A DNA stretch of 64,000 bases from Brachionus manjavacas (GCA_019054805.1 JAHQIY010000003.1:3720001-3784000), one strand, 5' to 3'; shown: positions 23,480 to 35,865, counted from the first letter of the stretch. The notes: generated by a model not told the origin, from the sequence alone. Program-made: numbers and translations.

Positions 23480-23614
23480 TTAAGCCAAAGTCAAAAATAG
23501 ATTACAATAACTCAAGGTTTTGGTGAAATTTGGTAGTGCTTTTTTCAAAAAATAAAAAAAATCCAAGTTGTCCAAAAATTCACAAATTAGAGTCCAAGTC
23601 CGGACTTTTTTTTT
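23480..23614. repeat. Empty-site copy of the 16.4-kb repeat
   Basis: AGTCAAAAATAGATTACAAT...CTCAAGGTTTTGGTGAAATT here matches the sequence on both sides of the LINE insertion at 16384-16670, with that LINE absent. It then continues to AATTAGAGTCC and joins the 336-bp repeat through a palindromic AGTCCAAGTCCGGACT. It also lacks the LINE endonuclease fragment present in the 16-kb copy. Confidence 0.8.
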
Positions 23615-23949
23615 CTGAAATAAAATTCGATTTTTTTTTTATGAATCAAATTTTTAATTAATCAAGTAAAATTTTTATTCTACACTAAGCAATGACTAAT
23701 TAAGATTTATAAAAATCGTTTGAATTAGAATTGAAACTTAAAATTAAATTAATTAAATAAAAAAAAAGTAAAAGAAAATATTTTAATAAAGAAACTTTAC
23801 TTAGTTGTAATTCTAGATTTCTAAGTTTTTGACTATAATTATAAATTTGTACAGTAAAATTGTCAGTTTTCAAAAACTATTTTTTAGAGACTGAATTTTA
23901 GAGCAAAATAATTTGTCTTGATAAAAATTATTATGTACTGTTCATTGAT
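23615..23949. repeat. Dispersed 336-bp repeat, copy 2
   Basis: Direct, nearly identical copy of 17051-17386. The main visible difference is in an A-rich run. No coding capacity. Confidence 0.85.
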
Positions 23950-25081
23950 CCATAATTCGTTACATGTTTAAAAAATGTATATTTTACTGAAATTGGATAA
24001 AGTAAATTAAGTAATTAAAACACTCATATTCGTAATAAAATTTAAATCAAAGTTTTATTTTACTCTTTTATTATTTTTATCTCTTCTCAATTCTATCTAT
24101 TATTTATTTATTAAAAAAATAATAAAAATAGATGAATTAAAATTCAATATAATAAATTTAATTACATTAAATGTATTTTTTATTTATTCTTTTTCCACAT
24201 TCTCTTGAATTGAGTTAAATCTATTAATTTTTTAATAGATGAAAAAAAACATATGGCTTTTCAATGAGCTTATAAAAAATGAAACTCGATTAAATTTGAT
24301 ATTTTTTTTATTTTTTTCAAAATTTCTCACGGCTTTGAGTTCCTTTGGAATTGGGTTTTTATAAAGAAAAAAAAATTTAAATTATTTTAAATTAATAGGT
24401 TGAATAAATAGTTAAAAGAGATTTTTTATTTAAAAATATACACAAATTACCTACAAATGCAATGAATCTATTAATGTTGAAAAAGGAAAAACGAATTGTC
24501 CAAAATTTCAATTAAATAGTAAATATAGATTATTTTGTTATTAAATTCAAATACTATTTAGATGCATCACTTAAAAGATTAAAACAAGCTATTAATTTAA
24601 TTTTTTCTGTGCACTAGTTATGCTGAAAAAGCCTCACAAACTTACGGTTTTTGTAAAAAAATTGAAAATTAGAAAATTCCTAATATTTTTTAATTTCTTT
24701 TTTGAATCAGTCTATGCATTAACTTGAAATTTTGCGCACGTATTTAATCAAATGTAAGCTTTAAATTAAGTGGCATTTTGGAAATTAAAATAAAAATTTC
24801 TCAGGTTTTTTTCATAATTTTTTAATTTTGGATAAGCTTTTTTTAAAAAGAAAAAAATATAGAAGAATTTAAATTGTCATACTAAAATGGGCTATAAGCT
24901 TTAATAGAATACACAGTATCTGTTAGTTATACATGGTTTGATTGAATGTTTTTTGAATTTTGAAAATTTGCTTAGCCATCATCTTTACTTTTTCAATTAA
25001 TTCCACAATGTTTCCAAGCTAGTTTGGTCGAATGCTTGCTACATACGCTAATCATTTTAAGTTATCACATGGATTCAATAA

Positions 25082-25162
25082 ATGGCTGAAAGGAAGGACT
25101 AAGCTTCCATTCCAACCGGCCAAGGCTTTGCCGAACTATATTTTAAATAAAAAAATAAATAA
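25082..25162 (+). mobile_element. 81-bp retroposon with 13-bp target duplication
   Basis: The insert begins ATGGCTGAAAGGAAGGACTA and ends in an A-rich tail, AAATAAAAAAATAAATAA. It is flanked on both sides by ATGGATTCAATAA (25069-25081 and 25163-25175). An A-rich tail and long target duplication are the marks of LINE-mediated retroposition. Two potential hairpins lie inside, GGAAG-GACTAAG-CTTCC and CGGCCAAGGC-TTTGCCG. Related copies lie at 31842 and, more diverged, at 3128. It is too short for a normal SINE and has no evident pol III boxes, so it may be a 3' fragment of a SINE or LINE. Confidence 0.75.
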
Positions 25163-25179
25163 ATGGATTCAATAATTGA

Positions 25180-26770
25180 CAAATTGAGAGTCATCAAACA
25201 ATGTTCCAACAAAAAACTTCGGAAAAAAACAAGTAGCTCATTTTAATCAGGATAAAATTCTCTAAATATCCATGGTCCATGGTCCATTCATGAGCATGGA
25301 ACATGCCAAAAAAAAATATTTTTAAAAAGAGCTAATTATTTTTTAAAACTAGACAAATTTTCAATTTAAATTTTTATCTTTTTATCCCTATGAGATCAAA
25401 ACATTTTTCTTTTTAGAAAATTCTGGCAGCCATTTTGATCACTCGTTAGTTTATATAATCATCCATTCATTATCTCATTCCGGATTCCTCATAAAGTTTT
25501 TTTATTTTCACATATTCTTGAACTATTAAAGGCATCTCATCTCACATAGTCCTTGTTTAACTCTAATTTTTTTTTTAATTGAGCATGCTTTAGTCTAACT
25601 TATTAGAACCTTGTGAAGAAGGACTTCGAAATTGTCAAACTTGATTTGTTCAAGAAACTTACCTAAAATAAATGTAGGGGTATCAAAGGGAAAGTGGTAA
25701 ATGGACTTAATTTAGATTTTTTGTATCGTTTGGGCCTAAGAAAGATTTGACTTTGATGCTAAACTAAAATAAAAATTTTTGGACTGGGAATGTCTTGAGC
25801 AAAAATTTAATTACAATAATTTTTTTTTAGAAAATTGAGTCATATTTTGTCATTTATTCTGGTGAAATGAAGTCTTAAATAAAAAAATTAAAAAAACTTT
25901 TTTTTTCCTTAATTTTGTCTGTTTTCTGAATTTCTAAAAAAACGATATTTCTAGATTTTTATGCAGCCAATTTAATTTCCATTTTTTTAACTTTCAATTT
26001 TTCAAATCTGGAAGTGATTTTACCATATTTTTTGAAGATGAAAAATAAATAGATCGTCTGCAAAGAGAAGAGAAAAGTATTTGTTTTTGGAAATATGCTT
26101 AAAAAAGTGGACTTAATCTGGAATATTTAAAAATAAGTCCTAACTATTAACTTTTAATTCAATCAATTAATTACCTAAAAAAATTTAAATCTAAATTTTT
26201 AATATTTAATTTGTTACTGAAATATTTATTGTGATTAATTTTAAAAAATAATGAGACTTTTTTTTTTGAATCTAAAAAAGTAGGAATAAATTTCCAAATT
26301 ATAATTTCAGGATAATTTTTCTGTAAATCTAATTTATCAGTAGATAAAATAAATAAATTTTTTGGTCATTAAGTAAATGAACTGAAACAAGATTAGAAAA
26401 GTACAGAAGGTTTAAATATTGATCAGTTCGTGAAAGAAATAGTTTATGTAAAGGTAGCAATTGAATAACAGAGATGGGTTTTCGATGAATATTGATTCTA
26501 AACCTAATTGACATTCTTTTACCAGTCTGATCTCTAGATGAATAAAATTAGCCACTCATCAAAAACTGGTTCCAACTTATCTATCATTCAAAAGGCGATT
26601 CAAAAGGAGATTTTTTAAATTGAAATTTAGTACAAATAATTTCTTTTTTGATAAATTAAATTTAAAGATTAAAAAATCTCAACAAAAAAAACAAACACTA
26701 ATTTTAAATAAAATCTTTAGTTTCTTTTTTTAATCAAATCAATAATAAAATTCAATCTTTTTTTAATTTT
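25180..26770. other. AT-rich intergenic DNA
   Basis: No gene or repeat family recognised. A palindromic CCATGGTCCATGGTCC stretch is present near 25270. Confidence 0.4.
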
Positions 26771-26773
26771 GTT

Positions 26774-26974
26774 TAGTAGTAGTAGTAGTAGTAGTAGTTT
26801 TGACTGTAGCTGGCTAGCCAGCGAGTGTGCTGATAAGGCACACTATGACAGCTGATGTGATTGATTGCTGCTCATCCAGCAATCAATGCCTGCTTTAAAG
26901 CTGTTAACATTAGGGGCTTCAACTAATTGATTTGGCAGTGAGTTCCATATGTTAGCGGTTCTGTTGAAATAAAA
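26774..26974 (-). mobile_element. LINE 3' end, near-identical to the 16.4-kb copy
   Basis: Reads on the minus strand as the same LINE tail as 16484-16670: the C-terminal NxWNSLPNQLVEAPNV coding stretch, a short 3' UTR with CTGGCTAGCCAGC, and a terminal trinucleotide repeat seen on plus as (TAG)n at 26774-26798. 5' truncation is severe. A few base changes separate it from the 16.4-kb copy. Confidence 0.85.
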
Positions 26975-27082
26975 GTTATGTTTAGTTTTGTTTGACATTT
27001 TTTAAATTTTTCTTACCAGAAAAAGAAACTTTTTTGTCATAATTTTTAAATTTTCAATGAATTTCACAACACTGAGAAATTT

Positions 27083-27439
27083 GGTTTTGTGAAGTTCAGT
27101 ACTAAAGAACAGAACAAAATGCAAAAAAAAATAGCTTTTTTTCTAAAAGTTTAAAATTAGTTCTGTGAATGCAACATTGTGCAGCATTCAAAGTTGCATC
27201 AACTGTCAAAGTCTGCAAATGATGTACAAAATCTCTGCAAAATGCACTTCGCTCGATTATATTGAAATTTGATTACTGCTTTACTTTGCAAATTTAGCAG
27301 ACCTTGATATTCAATGCAATTTTGAATGTTGCACTATGTTGCATTTCCAGGACTAAGTTTAAACCTTTAGAAAAAAGTTACTCAATTTTTTTACATTTTT
27401 TCTGTTCTTTTTATCATTTTGTACTGAATTTCACAAAAC
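27083..27439. mobile_element. Foldback MITE, copy 2
   Basis: Begins GGTTTTGTGAAGTTCAGTAC and ends GTACTGAATTTCACAAAAC, its imperfect reverse complement. The core contains GCAACATTGTGCAGCATTCA and GCAAAATGCACTTCGCTCGA, both shared (in reverse orientation) with the copy at 5964-6280. No open reading frame of note. Size and structure mark it as non-autonomous. Confidence 0.75.
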
Positions 27440-27449
27440 AAATAAATAA

Positions 27450-28490
27450 AATAATAAGATCATTTTTAATTTAACTCACAATTGATTTTCATTTCTTGTG
27501 GACACCACTTAGAATTATGACTAAAAGCACTCATAGAATCAAAATGACGTCTTTTAAATTTTCATAGCTTAGAAATTATGATTTACTTATCGCATACATA
27601 CATAAATAGATTGAAACTTGTTTTTTTTTTTGTTTAAATTTCAAAATTTTAGGGTGAGTCAAAAAAAAAGTTTTTCAAGTTTTAAAATTTATTAATAAAC
27701 ATTTGAGAACACCATTTTTTTGTCAATTATTTTATTTATTTATTTGTTTTCTGTACTGAGCTAAAGCTCCTTCAGAATAAGTTAAAAAAAAAAAAAAAAA
27801 AAAAAAAAATTAAAGTTAACAAAATTAGATAAAAAAAAGAATCAAAATAGAGTAAATAAGCTAAAAAAATGAAAGTTGAAAAAGACTAATTTTTTTTATA
27901 GAAATTATCTAATTTAATATTCTCCACTTTTGATTACGAAAACTTAAATAATTTCAGGATAAAGTAATAACCTTGGAATTTGTTGAATAATTAAATTAAA
28001 AAATAAATCTTTCTCTACAAAATGAAGATTTAAAATGTATTTAGTTATTTAATGTGTAAATTTTTTGTTAATTGTTGAGCCCATTTAAGAAATTGACATG
28101 AGAACTTCAAGTATAAAATTTTGGACAATTTAATTAATTAACAAGGAAAAAGAAATCAATATTATATAAAAACCCTTAAACATGAAAAGATTATTTCATT
28201 CATCCCATTTTTATGTTAAAAAAAATCTAAAAAGTGATCAAAAAAATTTCAATTATTGATTTTATTTATTTAATTAAAGTTTAAGTCTAATGGACAAATT
28301 AATATTATAAATAAAAAAGGATAGATAAGTAAAATAATTCAGTTTGTTATATATTTTATTGGAAAATCTACACGGAAATCTATAGAATTAAGCTCTTATA
28401 CGTAAATATTTTTTAATTTTTATATATTGAAGCACTTTCTGGCGAACACACCAGTAAGAACGCCCTTCACATCCTAGTTAATATAATTGA
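27450..28490. other. AT-rich intergenic DNA with poly(A) tract
   Basis: A pure A run lies at about 27783-27811, preceded by CTGAGCTAAAGCTCCTTCAG. This could be the tail of an old retroposon. Otherwise nothing recognised. Confidence 0.35.
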
Positions 28491-28499
28491 AATCGGAAA

Positions 28500-29165
28500 T
28501 CAATGTCTATAACTAGAAACATCTCCAATATTGACTTCAGGCAAGTTCTTTTTACTACTCATTTTCTCAGCTTGCTTTGATTGATTGTCTTGAACAGTTT
28601 CGCGGCTTTCAAGCAAAATATTAGCGGTACTGTCGATCTCTAATTCTAGCTCTGACCGCTCGGTTATTGAGGTCACTTGAGTTTACTCACCTAACTGGTA
28701 CCCGATAAAACATAAATTACCATAAATTCGGAGGTACAGATAATGAGAATATAAAAAAGTAAAAATCCTTTTTGTATTTTTTGTTCTTTATCAGAATATT
28801 AATTTATTCGGACCTGTTCCTTTTTGTACTTTCTGTACTTTTTGAAATTTTTGTAATTTTTGAAAATTAAAAAATAGATTTCAATTAATCAATAGTTTAA
28901 ACATTGATTTTAAATTTCAACTAATATTCCTTTTACCTTCAGCTTTTACCTTGAGATCAAAAATATCATCAGAACCGTGATGTTCCTCATTGTCATCCCC
29001 TAATTTGTATTCTTTTAAGGATGCCCGATAGCATCAAATAATTGTTAGGCTATTTCGAGTTTTGACCATTCTTCAACTGGGATGGTTATTGAACTTAGGC
29101 CAAGAGGGTATCAATTCCAAATACTGCTTTTAATGGTATATCTAATGCCTGTGTGGTGAGAATGG
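28500..29165 (-). pseudogene. Integrase-like transposon protein remnant
   Basis: Two minus-strand segments have coding character. At 29165-28960, frames with shifts read ALDIPLKAVFGID and GLSSITIPVEEWSKLE. At 28687-28500 an open frame reads ITERSELELEIDSTANILLE and SKQAEKMSSKKNLPEVNIGD, then a stop. Their order and wording resemble the region just after the integrase core in transposon-derived proteins related to SCAND3/KRAB-A-type integrases (an FGxxPxxGLSS block, then a R...QAxKM...IGDxV block). That resemblance is from memory of the family and weak. The catalytic integrase core is not visible. Frameshifts show it is dead. Confidence 0.35.
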
Positions 29166-29174
29166 TTTTTCCAT

Positions 29175-30860
29175 GGAAAATATTAAACAAAATGGTTTTT
29201 AATTTTTTCTAATTTATTTTCATTTTAAGCTAAATTTAAGCAAAACTGTTCTCAAAATTTACAAACAAATTATCTAGTAAATTGCTAGATGAAACCAAAA
29301 AATCTATAGAATTCCGCTCACATGAGTAAATTTTGAGAATCCATTAATTTTAAAATTTTTGCTTAAATTTTACGCATCGACACGTAATTCTATTAATTTA
29401 CATAGTCTCAAAATTTACTATTACAAATACATAAAAATGATTAAGATTATTAAACATACAAAATTCGATTAAGTAAAAATAATATTTTATCGAGACAGTT
29501 AGTCCAGAATTTTTACATTTTCAATCATCTCTCTACTACTAAGCTAAGTTTTTCTAGTTTTTCATCTTTAGGCAAAAATCGCAAGCCAAATGACAAGTTT
29601 TGTTATAGCAGTTTAAAACAAGCTTAAACAAAGGATTCAAAAATAAATTGAATAAATTAAAGGTATTTTTCAATCTATCATTTCCTAGTTAAAGATCCAT
29701 ATTTATTTTTGAAATTATATCTATGAAAAATTTAATATACTCAAAATGTTGATTCTGAATTTTTAACTTAAATTCCAAACATATTAGTTTAGTTTAGTAT
29801 TATATTGAATAAATGGCACAATTGATGACACACACCTTGTGAATTATTTTAAATAAATTCTTTTTTGATTGAATTAATTGATTAATAATAAAAATAATTT
29901 ATTCAGTAAACACCGCGAGGGTGATGTAAAAAATAAAAATAAAATAAAAAAAGTAAATTAAAAATTAATTGATTTATAGATTTTTTTTGTGCTAACAAAA
30001 AAAAGAATAAGCAAAAAAATATTTTATGTGTTCTTTACTAAATTCTATATATTATCAAATAAATTACATGAAGTTTTATTCAGAAACATCAATTTTTTTC
30101 AAATAAATAAGTAAAATTTAGTTTAAGCTTAACACAAAAGTAGATTAAAAGCATTTCTTAATTAAATGACAAAAGTTTATTTTAAATTAAATATATATTT
30201 ACTTTTTTATTTTTTTGTTTTAAAGGAGGGTTTTATAAATTAAAAAAGCAATATAAATAAAATTTAACGTTTGAATATTTTTTCAAAACTTAAATTTTGA
30301 ATTTTTGCGTTTTTTGTTTTTTTTAATTTTTTCTAATCATCAATTTTCGATTTATTTGACACCACCCATTGCTAATTAATTTGTTTTTGATTTTTTTACC
30401 TAAAAATTCTCCCGGAAAATTTAATAGCTATTTACGGAAGTTGACAAAATGTTAAATAACAATTAACGCTCAATTTAGTCTATTTATAAATTAATTTGTT
30501 TTTTGCAACAAATTTCATAGTCATTTTAAGAAGAGCTGAACTAAAAAATTTTTAGCAAAAATTAAAAATTCTGCAAAAATTTTAAAGGTGTTTTTAAGAC
30601 GCTTGCAAGTTCTATTCTTAAAATTCAATTCTTAGATAATATTTGTTTATAGGTAGATCTGGAAGGTAATAAAACTGAAAAAATATTCTGAATAACTTTA
30701 GCCATTATCTGCGTTTCTAAGAACAGAATTTATACGACCTGCCAAAATTATTAAATTACGTTAATTAGAAAATTTGAATTTTCTTTAGCGAGAAATTCGC
30801 CGTTGTTATGACTCTTTTTTTTTAAATTAGAATAATAAAAATATTTATTTGCTTTAGATT
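29175..30860. other. AT-rich intergenic DNA upstream of FANK1
   Basis: No gene seen. The last part should contain the FANK1 promoter; a possible 5'-UTR acceptor (TTTGCTTTAG, ending at 30857) lies just before the start codon. Confidence 0.4.
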
Positions 30861-30867
30861 TTATAAA

Positions 30868-33800
30868 ATGATCAGACCTGATCCACCTGTCGTGGGCAAA
30901 GTAACTCACGTTACCATTGACCTTGACTGGAGCCATGTCAAAAAGGACTCTCCTTATGCCAGACTAAAATTTATTGTTCAAGAACTTAGCAACAACAATA
31001 AAAGAGAATGGGGCATAATATACTCGTAATTTGCTATCTTGGTTACATTTCCGCGTGCCATAATAACTTTTTTTTAGAGGCTTTTCGACAAACAAAACAA
31101 TCGAGGGTCTTGATCCGTCCACAGAGTACACATTCCGATTGTGTGTTATCGGAACCAACAATGAGCGCAGTGAGTACAGTCCATCGGTGACTGTGCGGAC
31201 AACAAGTAGCCACCATTAACTTAAAAACTAATCAAAAAATTTTAAAGTTTATTTCTAGAGGAGCCATTGAATGGTGAAGCTTTTCACAAGGCAATAATGC
31301 TGGACAGAAGGAGTGAAACTGAACAAATGCTTCAGTCGGCTATTGGCCACCGTTTGCTTCAAATACCAGACAAATTTGGAAATCTGCCTTTGATGATAGC
31401 CATAATTAGAAACAACTTTGAGTAAATTTTTAAAATAAAAAAAAAAATTAAGTTAAAAGTCTAGAAGATATTTATAGATCAAATTTTTTTTAATTTTAAA
31501 TTAACTCAAGAAAATTTAAAATCGAAAAAATTTAATCCATTTTTTAGTTGATTTTAGAAAAAATTTTCTAGCACTATTTTGGGTTTCACTCTATTTCGCC
31601 GAGACTTTATAAAATTTTTTTAAAAAACTTTTCTAAATGACAAGCAATTAGTTCTTAAGCAAAATAGATCTACATAATATTTAGATTTCCTTTAAAAAAA
31701 ATTTAAAGATTTGCTCCACACGCAGTCTGCTGTAGCTCTTATTCTTATTTTATTATTCTTTTATTTTTTTTACTTTAATTATTACTTACCCAATTCACTA
31801 TTTTTTTTGAAATTATTAAAAACAATGTTTTTTTTTCATTCGGCTGAAAGGAAGGACTAAGATCCATTCCAACTACCGAGGTTTAAACCCAAACTATATT
31901 TTTAAATTAATAAAAAATTTAAAAAAATTTAGAATTTAAAAAAAATTCTTGAAAAGTTGAATAAATCAAAAATAGAACTAAATGTTGAAGATGGCAAATT
32001 GTCCTTTTATCTTTTGCTTTGAGTTCTTGATTATTTGAAAATAAATTAAAAATAAATCTAGTATCCATTTTAATATCTAATTTAATTAATTTTTTAAAAT
32101 GATCACCTATCAAATCTTGATTTTAAAGTACTTTGAATTCATGCATCATTTACCTAAAGGTATCCAAGAGCTTGATTGATAGAAGTTTAAAACAAATAAT
32201 TTTAATTTTTTATTTTTTCAAATGTTAATTTTTTTTTTATTTTTCAAATGTTAATTTAATTTTAATTTTTTATTTTTATATAAAAATTAGATTGTCCTTA
32301 AAACCTGGATCTTTTTAATGTACTAAGATATTCATTATTTTTACCGAAATGACAAAAATTAGATTAAATTTAAATAATTGAATTATATTTTGTAATTTTT
32401 TAAAAATTTTTTAAAATTCCTTACAAACAATGTTTGATTCTTTCAGTTCACTTATGAAAAGTCATTAGATCAGAATTAGGGATTACTAATTTTTCCAAAG
32501 AATTAAAAGAATTTCCCAGTTTTTCATTTTTAAATCAAATTTCTGAGACCAAAAAAATCAATTAAATACTCAATTTATTGAATCATGGAACAAATTCTAG
32601 TTATACCAATTTTTAAGCAACGACTTTTTCTTAAAAAATCAAGCTTTTCAAGTCAAAGTTAATAATGCAGTTCTCAGCCAAGGCGTTCACATGAAATTGA
32701 ATATTTACCGTTCCATGCGGTCATGATCACGGCCTTATGAAGAACCTATCCGAGAGTATTTCAGTTAGTTTATAAGATTAAGATTAATTTGAATTTAATC
32801 ATTATCTTTACAATCAAAATTAAATAAAATTTACCTATTAAAACAACAAGGTAAAAAAACAAAGAGAAAAAAAAGAAAATATTCTAAATTTTGATATGAA
32901 AACAATTTGTAAGTCATATCAAAGCGAATGTTGTTGATTAAAACTTTTAAAAAAAAATTAAATATTCAAGTCAAGTAATTTAAAAAAAAACTTTGTTATT
33001 TTTAGAATAAAAAAATATTTTTACACGATTTTTTGGCAAATTGAAGTTTATGATCAAATGTAAATTTCAGATCAAAGACAAAAGTTGTTTTATTATCAAT
33101 TTTTTAAATACTAAATTTTTAAACTTTATTAAACATGATATGTTTAATCTTTAATTGGGAAGAAAATTAAATGAATTTTTTTCTTAAGTAAAATAAAATC
33201 TAAATCAATATTTTTAAATTTTGCAATATAAAATTTAACTTTGTTTTAATTAATATTGAAATAACATTTGAAGCCATAATTTGGATGCTTTAATATGGAT
33301 TTTAAATTTGTCTTTAAAATTTTCAAAAAAATATTTTATAAAAATCAATTAAAGATCAATTGGAAAAAAAAAAATTTTTTTTAATTGATTAGAATAATAA
33401 ACATTTTGTGTTTAGTTAAAAACTATTTAAAAAAAGCTTTATCTATCATTTTTATCAACATTTTAATCTATTAAGTTTTGATCATGTGATCATGATCATG
33501 AACTTCAAGTTTCCGATTTTTTTCGTAATTTACCAGAGAAAATATTAATAAATAAATTTTATTATTAATTAAAATTAATAGAGAATTTACTATTTTTATA
33601 TTGAAGGATTTTCCAAATTTTAATTGAACACGGTGCGGATGTAAATGCCCAAAGTGAAAGCTTGAAAACTGCCTTAATGCTCGCGGCATTTTACGGTAAA
33701 TTAGAATTTGTTAAAGAATTAAGAGCTAACAATGCATCATATGATCTTACGGATAAAACAGGAATGACTGTTGTGCATTATGCTGTGGACGGAGGTAATG

Positions 33801-34218
33801 CGGATGTCCTGCAGTGGATTTTGTTGGATGGCGCCGAAATAAACAAAAAGGACTCATTAAATGGATGGACTCCATTGTTGAGAGCTGCTGGTGTAAATGC
33901 ATCTGGAGAAATTGCTAGAATTTTGCTAAAATATGGTGCCAAAGTCGATGCTTTGGACAAAGAGAACAAAAATGCACTCTTAATTGCGACAGTGAACGGA
34001 AATTTAGCACTTGTTAAGACTCTAATTCAACATGGTGCCAACTTTAATACTAAAAATAACTTTGGCAAGTCTGTGTACGACCTGGCCGTGTCTATGGATC
34101 GGAAAGTAAAGAAAAATATTTGAGTTGTTTTAGAAAGATTTAATTTTTTTTGAATATTTAGGCGATTGTCAAGTTTTATGAGGAATACATGCAAGAACAT
34201 AATTTGAAAGTTTATTAA
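30868..34218 (+). CDS. FANK1: FANK1 orthologue, FN3 plus ankyrin repeats
   Basis: FANK1 is known as a ciliated-cell and testis protein with one fibronectin type III domain and about six ankyrin repeats. Exons: 30868-31025, 31078-31205, 31259-31421, 33607-34105, 34162-34218. All junctions are GT-AG and in phase, giving 334 residues (vertebrate FANK1 about 345). Exons 1-2 form the FN3 domain (PPVVGKVTHVTIDLDWSHV; EWGIIYS, then GFSTNKTIEGLDPSTEYTFR; SEYSPSVTVRTT). Exon 3 starts the ankyrin part (KFGNLPLMIA). Exon 4 holds further repeats (LIEHGADVNAQ, TALMLAAFYGKLEFVK, GWTPLLRAAG, LLKYGAKVDALDKENKNALL). Exon 5 encodes AIVKFYEEYMQEHNLKVY. Introns are 52, 53, 2185 and 56 bp; the long one contains a retroposon copy at 31842. 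AATAAA lies at 34268-34273. The ATG at 30868 gives the family's short N-terminus. Confidence 0.95.
31842..31915 (+). repeat. Short retroposon-like repeat, copy C in FANK1 intron
   Basis: GGCTGAAAGGAAGGACTAAG then CCATTCCAAC, nearly the same as copy B at 25082 for the first 35 bases, ending AAACTATATTTTTAAATTA. The second hairpin differs in sequence (GGTTTAAACCC). A T run precedes it. No clear target duplication. It lies inside FANK1 intron 3. Confidence 0.6.
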
Positions 34219-34375
34219 TGATATATTTGATAAATTTATGTGTCAACATTATTGTAAATATTATTTTAATAAAGACTTAAACAATTAGATTTTTATTTTT
34301 ATTAAATTTAATTGAAACAATGAAAGTCTATTATCATAATGACTTTCTTGAATTTTAATAATAACTAAAATAATA

Positions 34376-35105
34376 AAATAATAATAATAATAATATATAA
34401 GGCTATAGGAAAAGGATGACTTTACATCATCCTTAAACGGAGCACAAGGATTAGTTGCACTATATTAGCCTGTTAATTTTTGCTAATATTTTTTTTAAAA
34501 TGTGCGTCAAGTTTGTTTTTAAAACCATTTATTGTTGTTTGTTCGACAACATCCCTTGGCAAATTGTTCCAAGCGTTTGCAACACGGTTGCTGAAAAAAT
34601 TGAATCCTTGGTTGCAATTTCGAACCAGTTGTTTCTCAAAACCTTGATTGTGACTTCTTGTCCCATAATGTTCTGATGTTTGGTTCAACGGAAAATGCCA
34701 ATCAACCCTGTCAAAATTTTTAACTATTTTAAATTGTTCAATTAAGTCACCTCTCATTCTTCTATCCTCCAGAGATGTAAGATTTAACTTTTCTAATCTA
34801 TCTTCGTAACTCAAATTACGTATTTCACCAATAATTTTAGTTGCTCTTCTTTGAACACCTTCAATGCTTGATATATCTTTTCTAAAGTACGAGTTCCAGA
34901 TTTGAACCGCGTATTCTAACTGAGGTCTTACTAAGCATGTATAAAGTTTCTTTATGGTGTTTTTATCACGATACTTGAACGAGCGTTTTATCAATCCTAG
35001 AACCTTGTTCAGTTTTTTAATAGCTACTCCTATGTGTGCTGAGTTACTCAAGTCATTACTAAAGACAACTCCTAAATCGCGTTCTTGAAATGATTCAGTT
35101 AACGA
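34376..35105 (-). mobile_element. CR1/L2-like LINE, 5'-truncated
   Basis: An open minus-strand frame (stop at 34473) covers the post-RT region: QERDLGVVFSNDL, LYTCLVRPQLEYAVQIWNS, RRMRGDLIEQFKIVKNFDRV and NRVANAWNNLPRDVVEQTTI. The frame is intact for nearly 200 codons but starts inside the protein. The 3' end is an (AAT)n-rich tract on plus, 34376-34400. It inserted about 160 bp beyond the FANK1 stop codon, with its coding strand facing the gene. Confidence 0.85.
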
Positions 35106-35109
35106 AAAT

Positions 35110-35850
35110 GATTTTAGTTATAAATAAAGCAATATTAGAATAAAGAGCTTTTGGCTATCAATAAAGAAAAATTCACACACAATAACAATAAGGCTATAAA
35201 ATAATCTGTAACAAAGTTTTTAATTTTTTAAAACGAAAGAGACATATTTTAAAGAATCTTTAAAAAAAATTGATCAATTTTTTTGGAACAAATTTTAAAA
35301 ATTAAATTTTTATTGCATTGAATTTATTTTCTTTTGGCTTAAAAATCATTATCAAATTATTTCTGACAAAAATTTGTATTTAGGGGCACTATACTAACAA
35401 GAAAAAAATCTTATTTTTTATCCTCATGAAAATATCATCTTTATTAATCGGATATCATTTGGTACAATCCTAAATAGCAAAGTCAAAATTCTTATTGTCA
35501 AAAAAATAAAGAAAAAGTACATTTAAAAAAAAAAAGCTATGTTTAAATTTTTACCCTTTCATACGTAATTTGACGTAAAATTACACAATTGACAAAAAAA
35601 TACAAAAATTGGTTATTACAGATTAATTAGACAGAATTAGACACATTGGCAGCATGAAAGTTGATTCAATGTCCAGCACTCTAGATTTTCTCTAGTTTCT
35701 AGATAAATGTCCAAACTTGTTTTGTTCGAGAAAATCGTCAAACAAGTTTCAAGTTTCATAAAAAAACTTTTAGAATATAATATTATTATTTTATTAATTT
35801 TTTTGAGAATGTCTTAAATAAATGATATATTTTTAAGTTAAAAATATATC
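35110..35850. other. AT-rich intergenic DNA
   Basis: Nothing recognised. Confidence 0.35.
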
Positions 35851-35865
35851 CTTCCAGTACGCCAA

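Larger units (their letters stand above)
20955..25065. other. AT-rich intergenic DNA with repeats
   Basis: Apart from the repeat copies near 23365-23949, I see no supported gene. The open frame at 21707-21898 is Lys-rich with no recognised motif. Stretches at 22020-22370 (TTTACT, TTTTGGCA and similar short words) look like degraded non-coding repeats. Confidence 0.4.

Noticed and set aside
27783-27811. Poly(A) run considered as the tail of a processed pseudogene
   Set aside because: No coding or RNA-like sequence upstream could be recognised and no target duplication was found.
30751-31190. Short frames around FANK1 exons 1-2 on both strands
   Set aside because: They are shadows of, or read through the intron of, the well-supported FANK1 exons.
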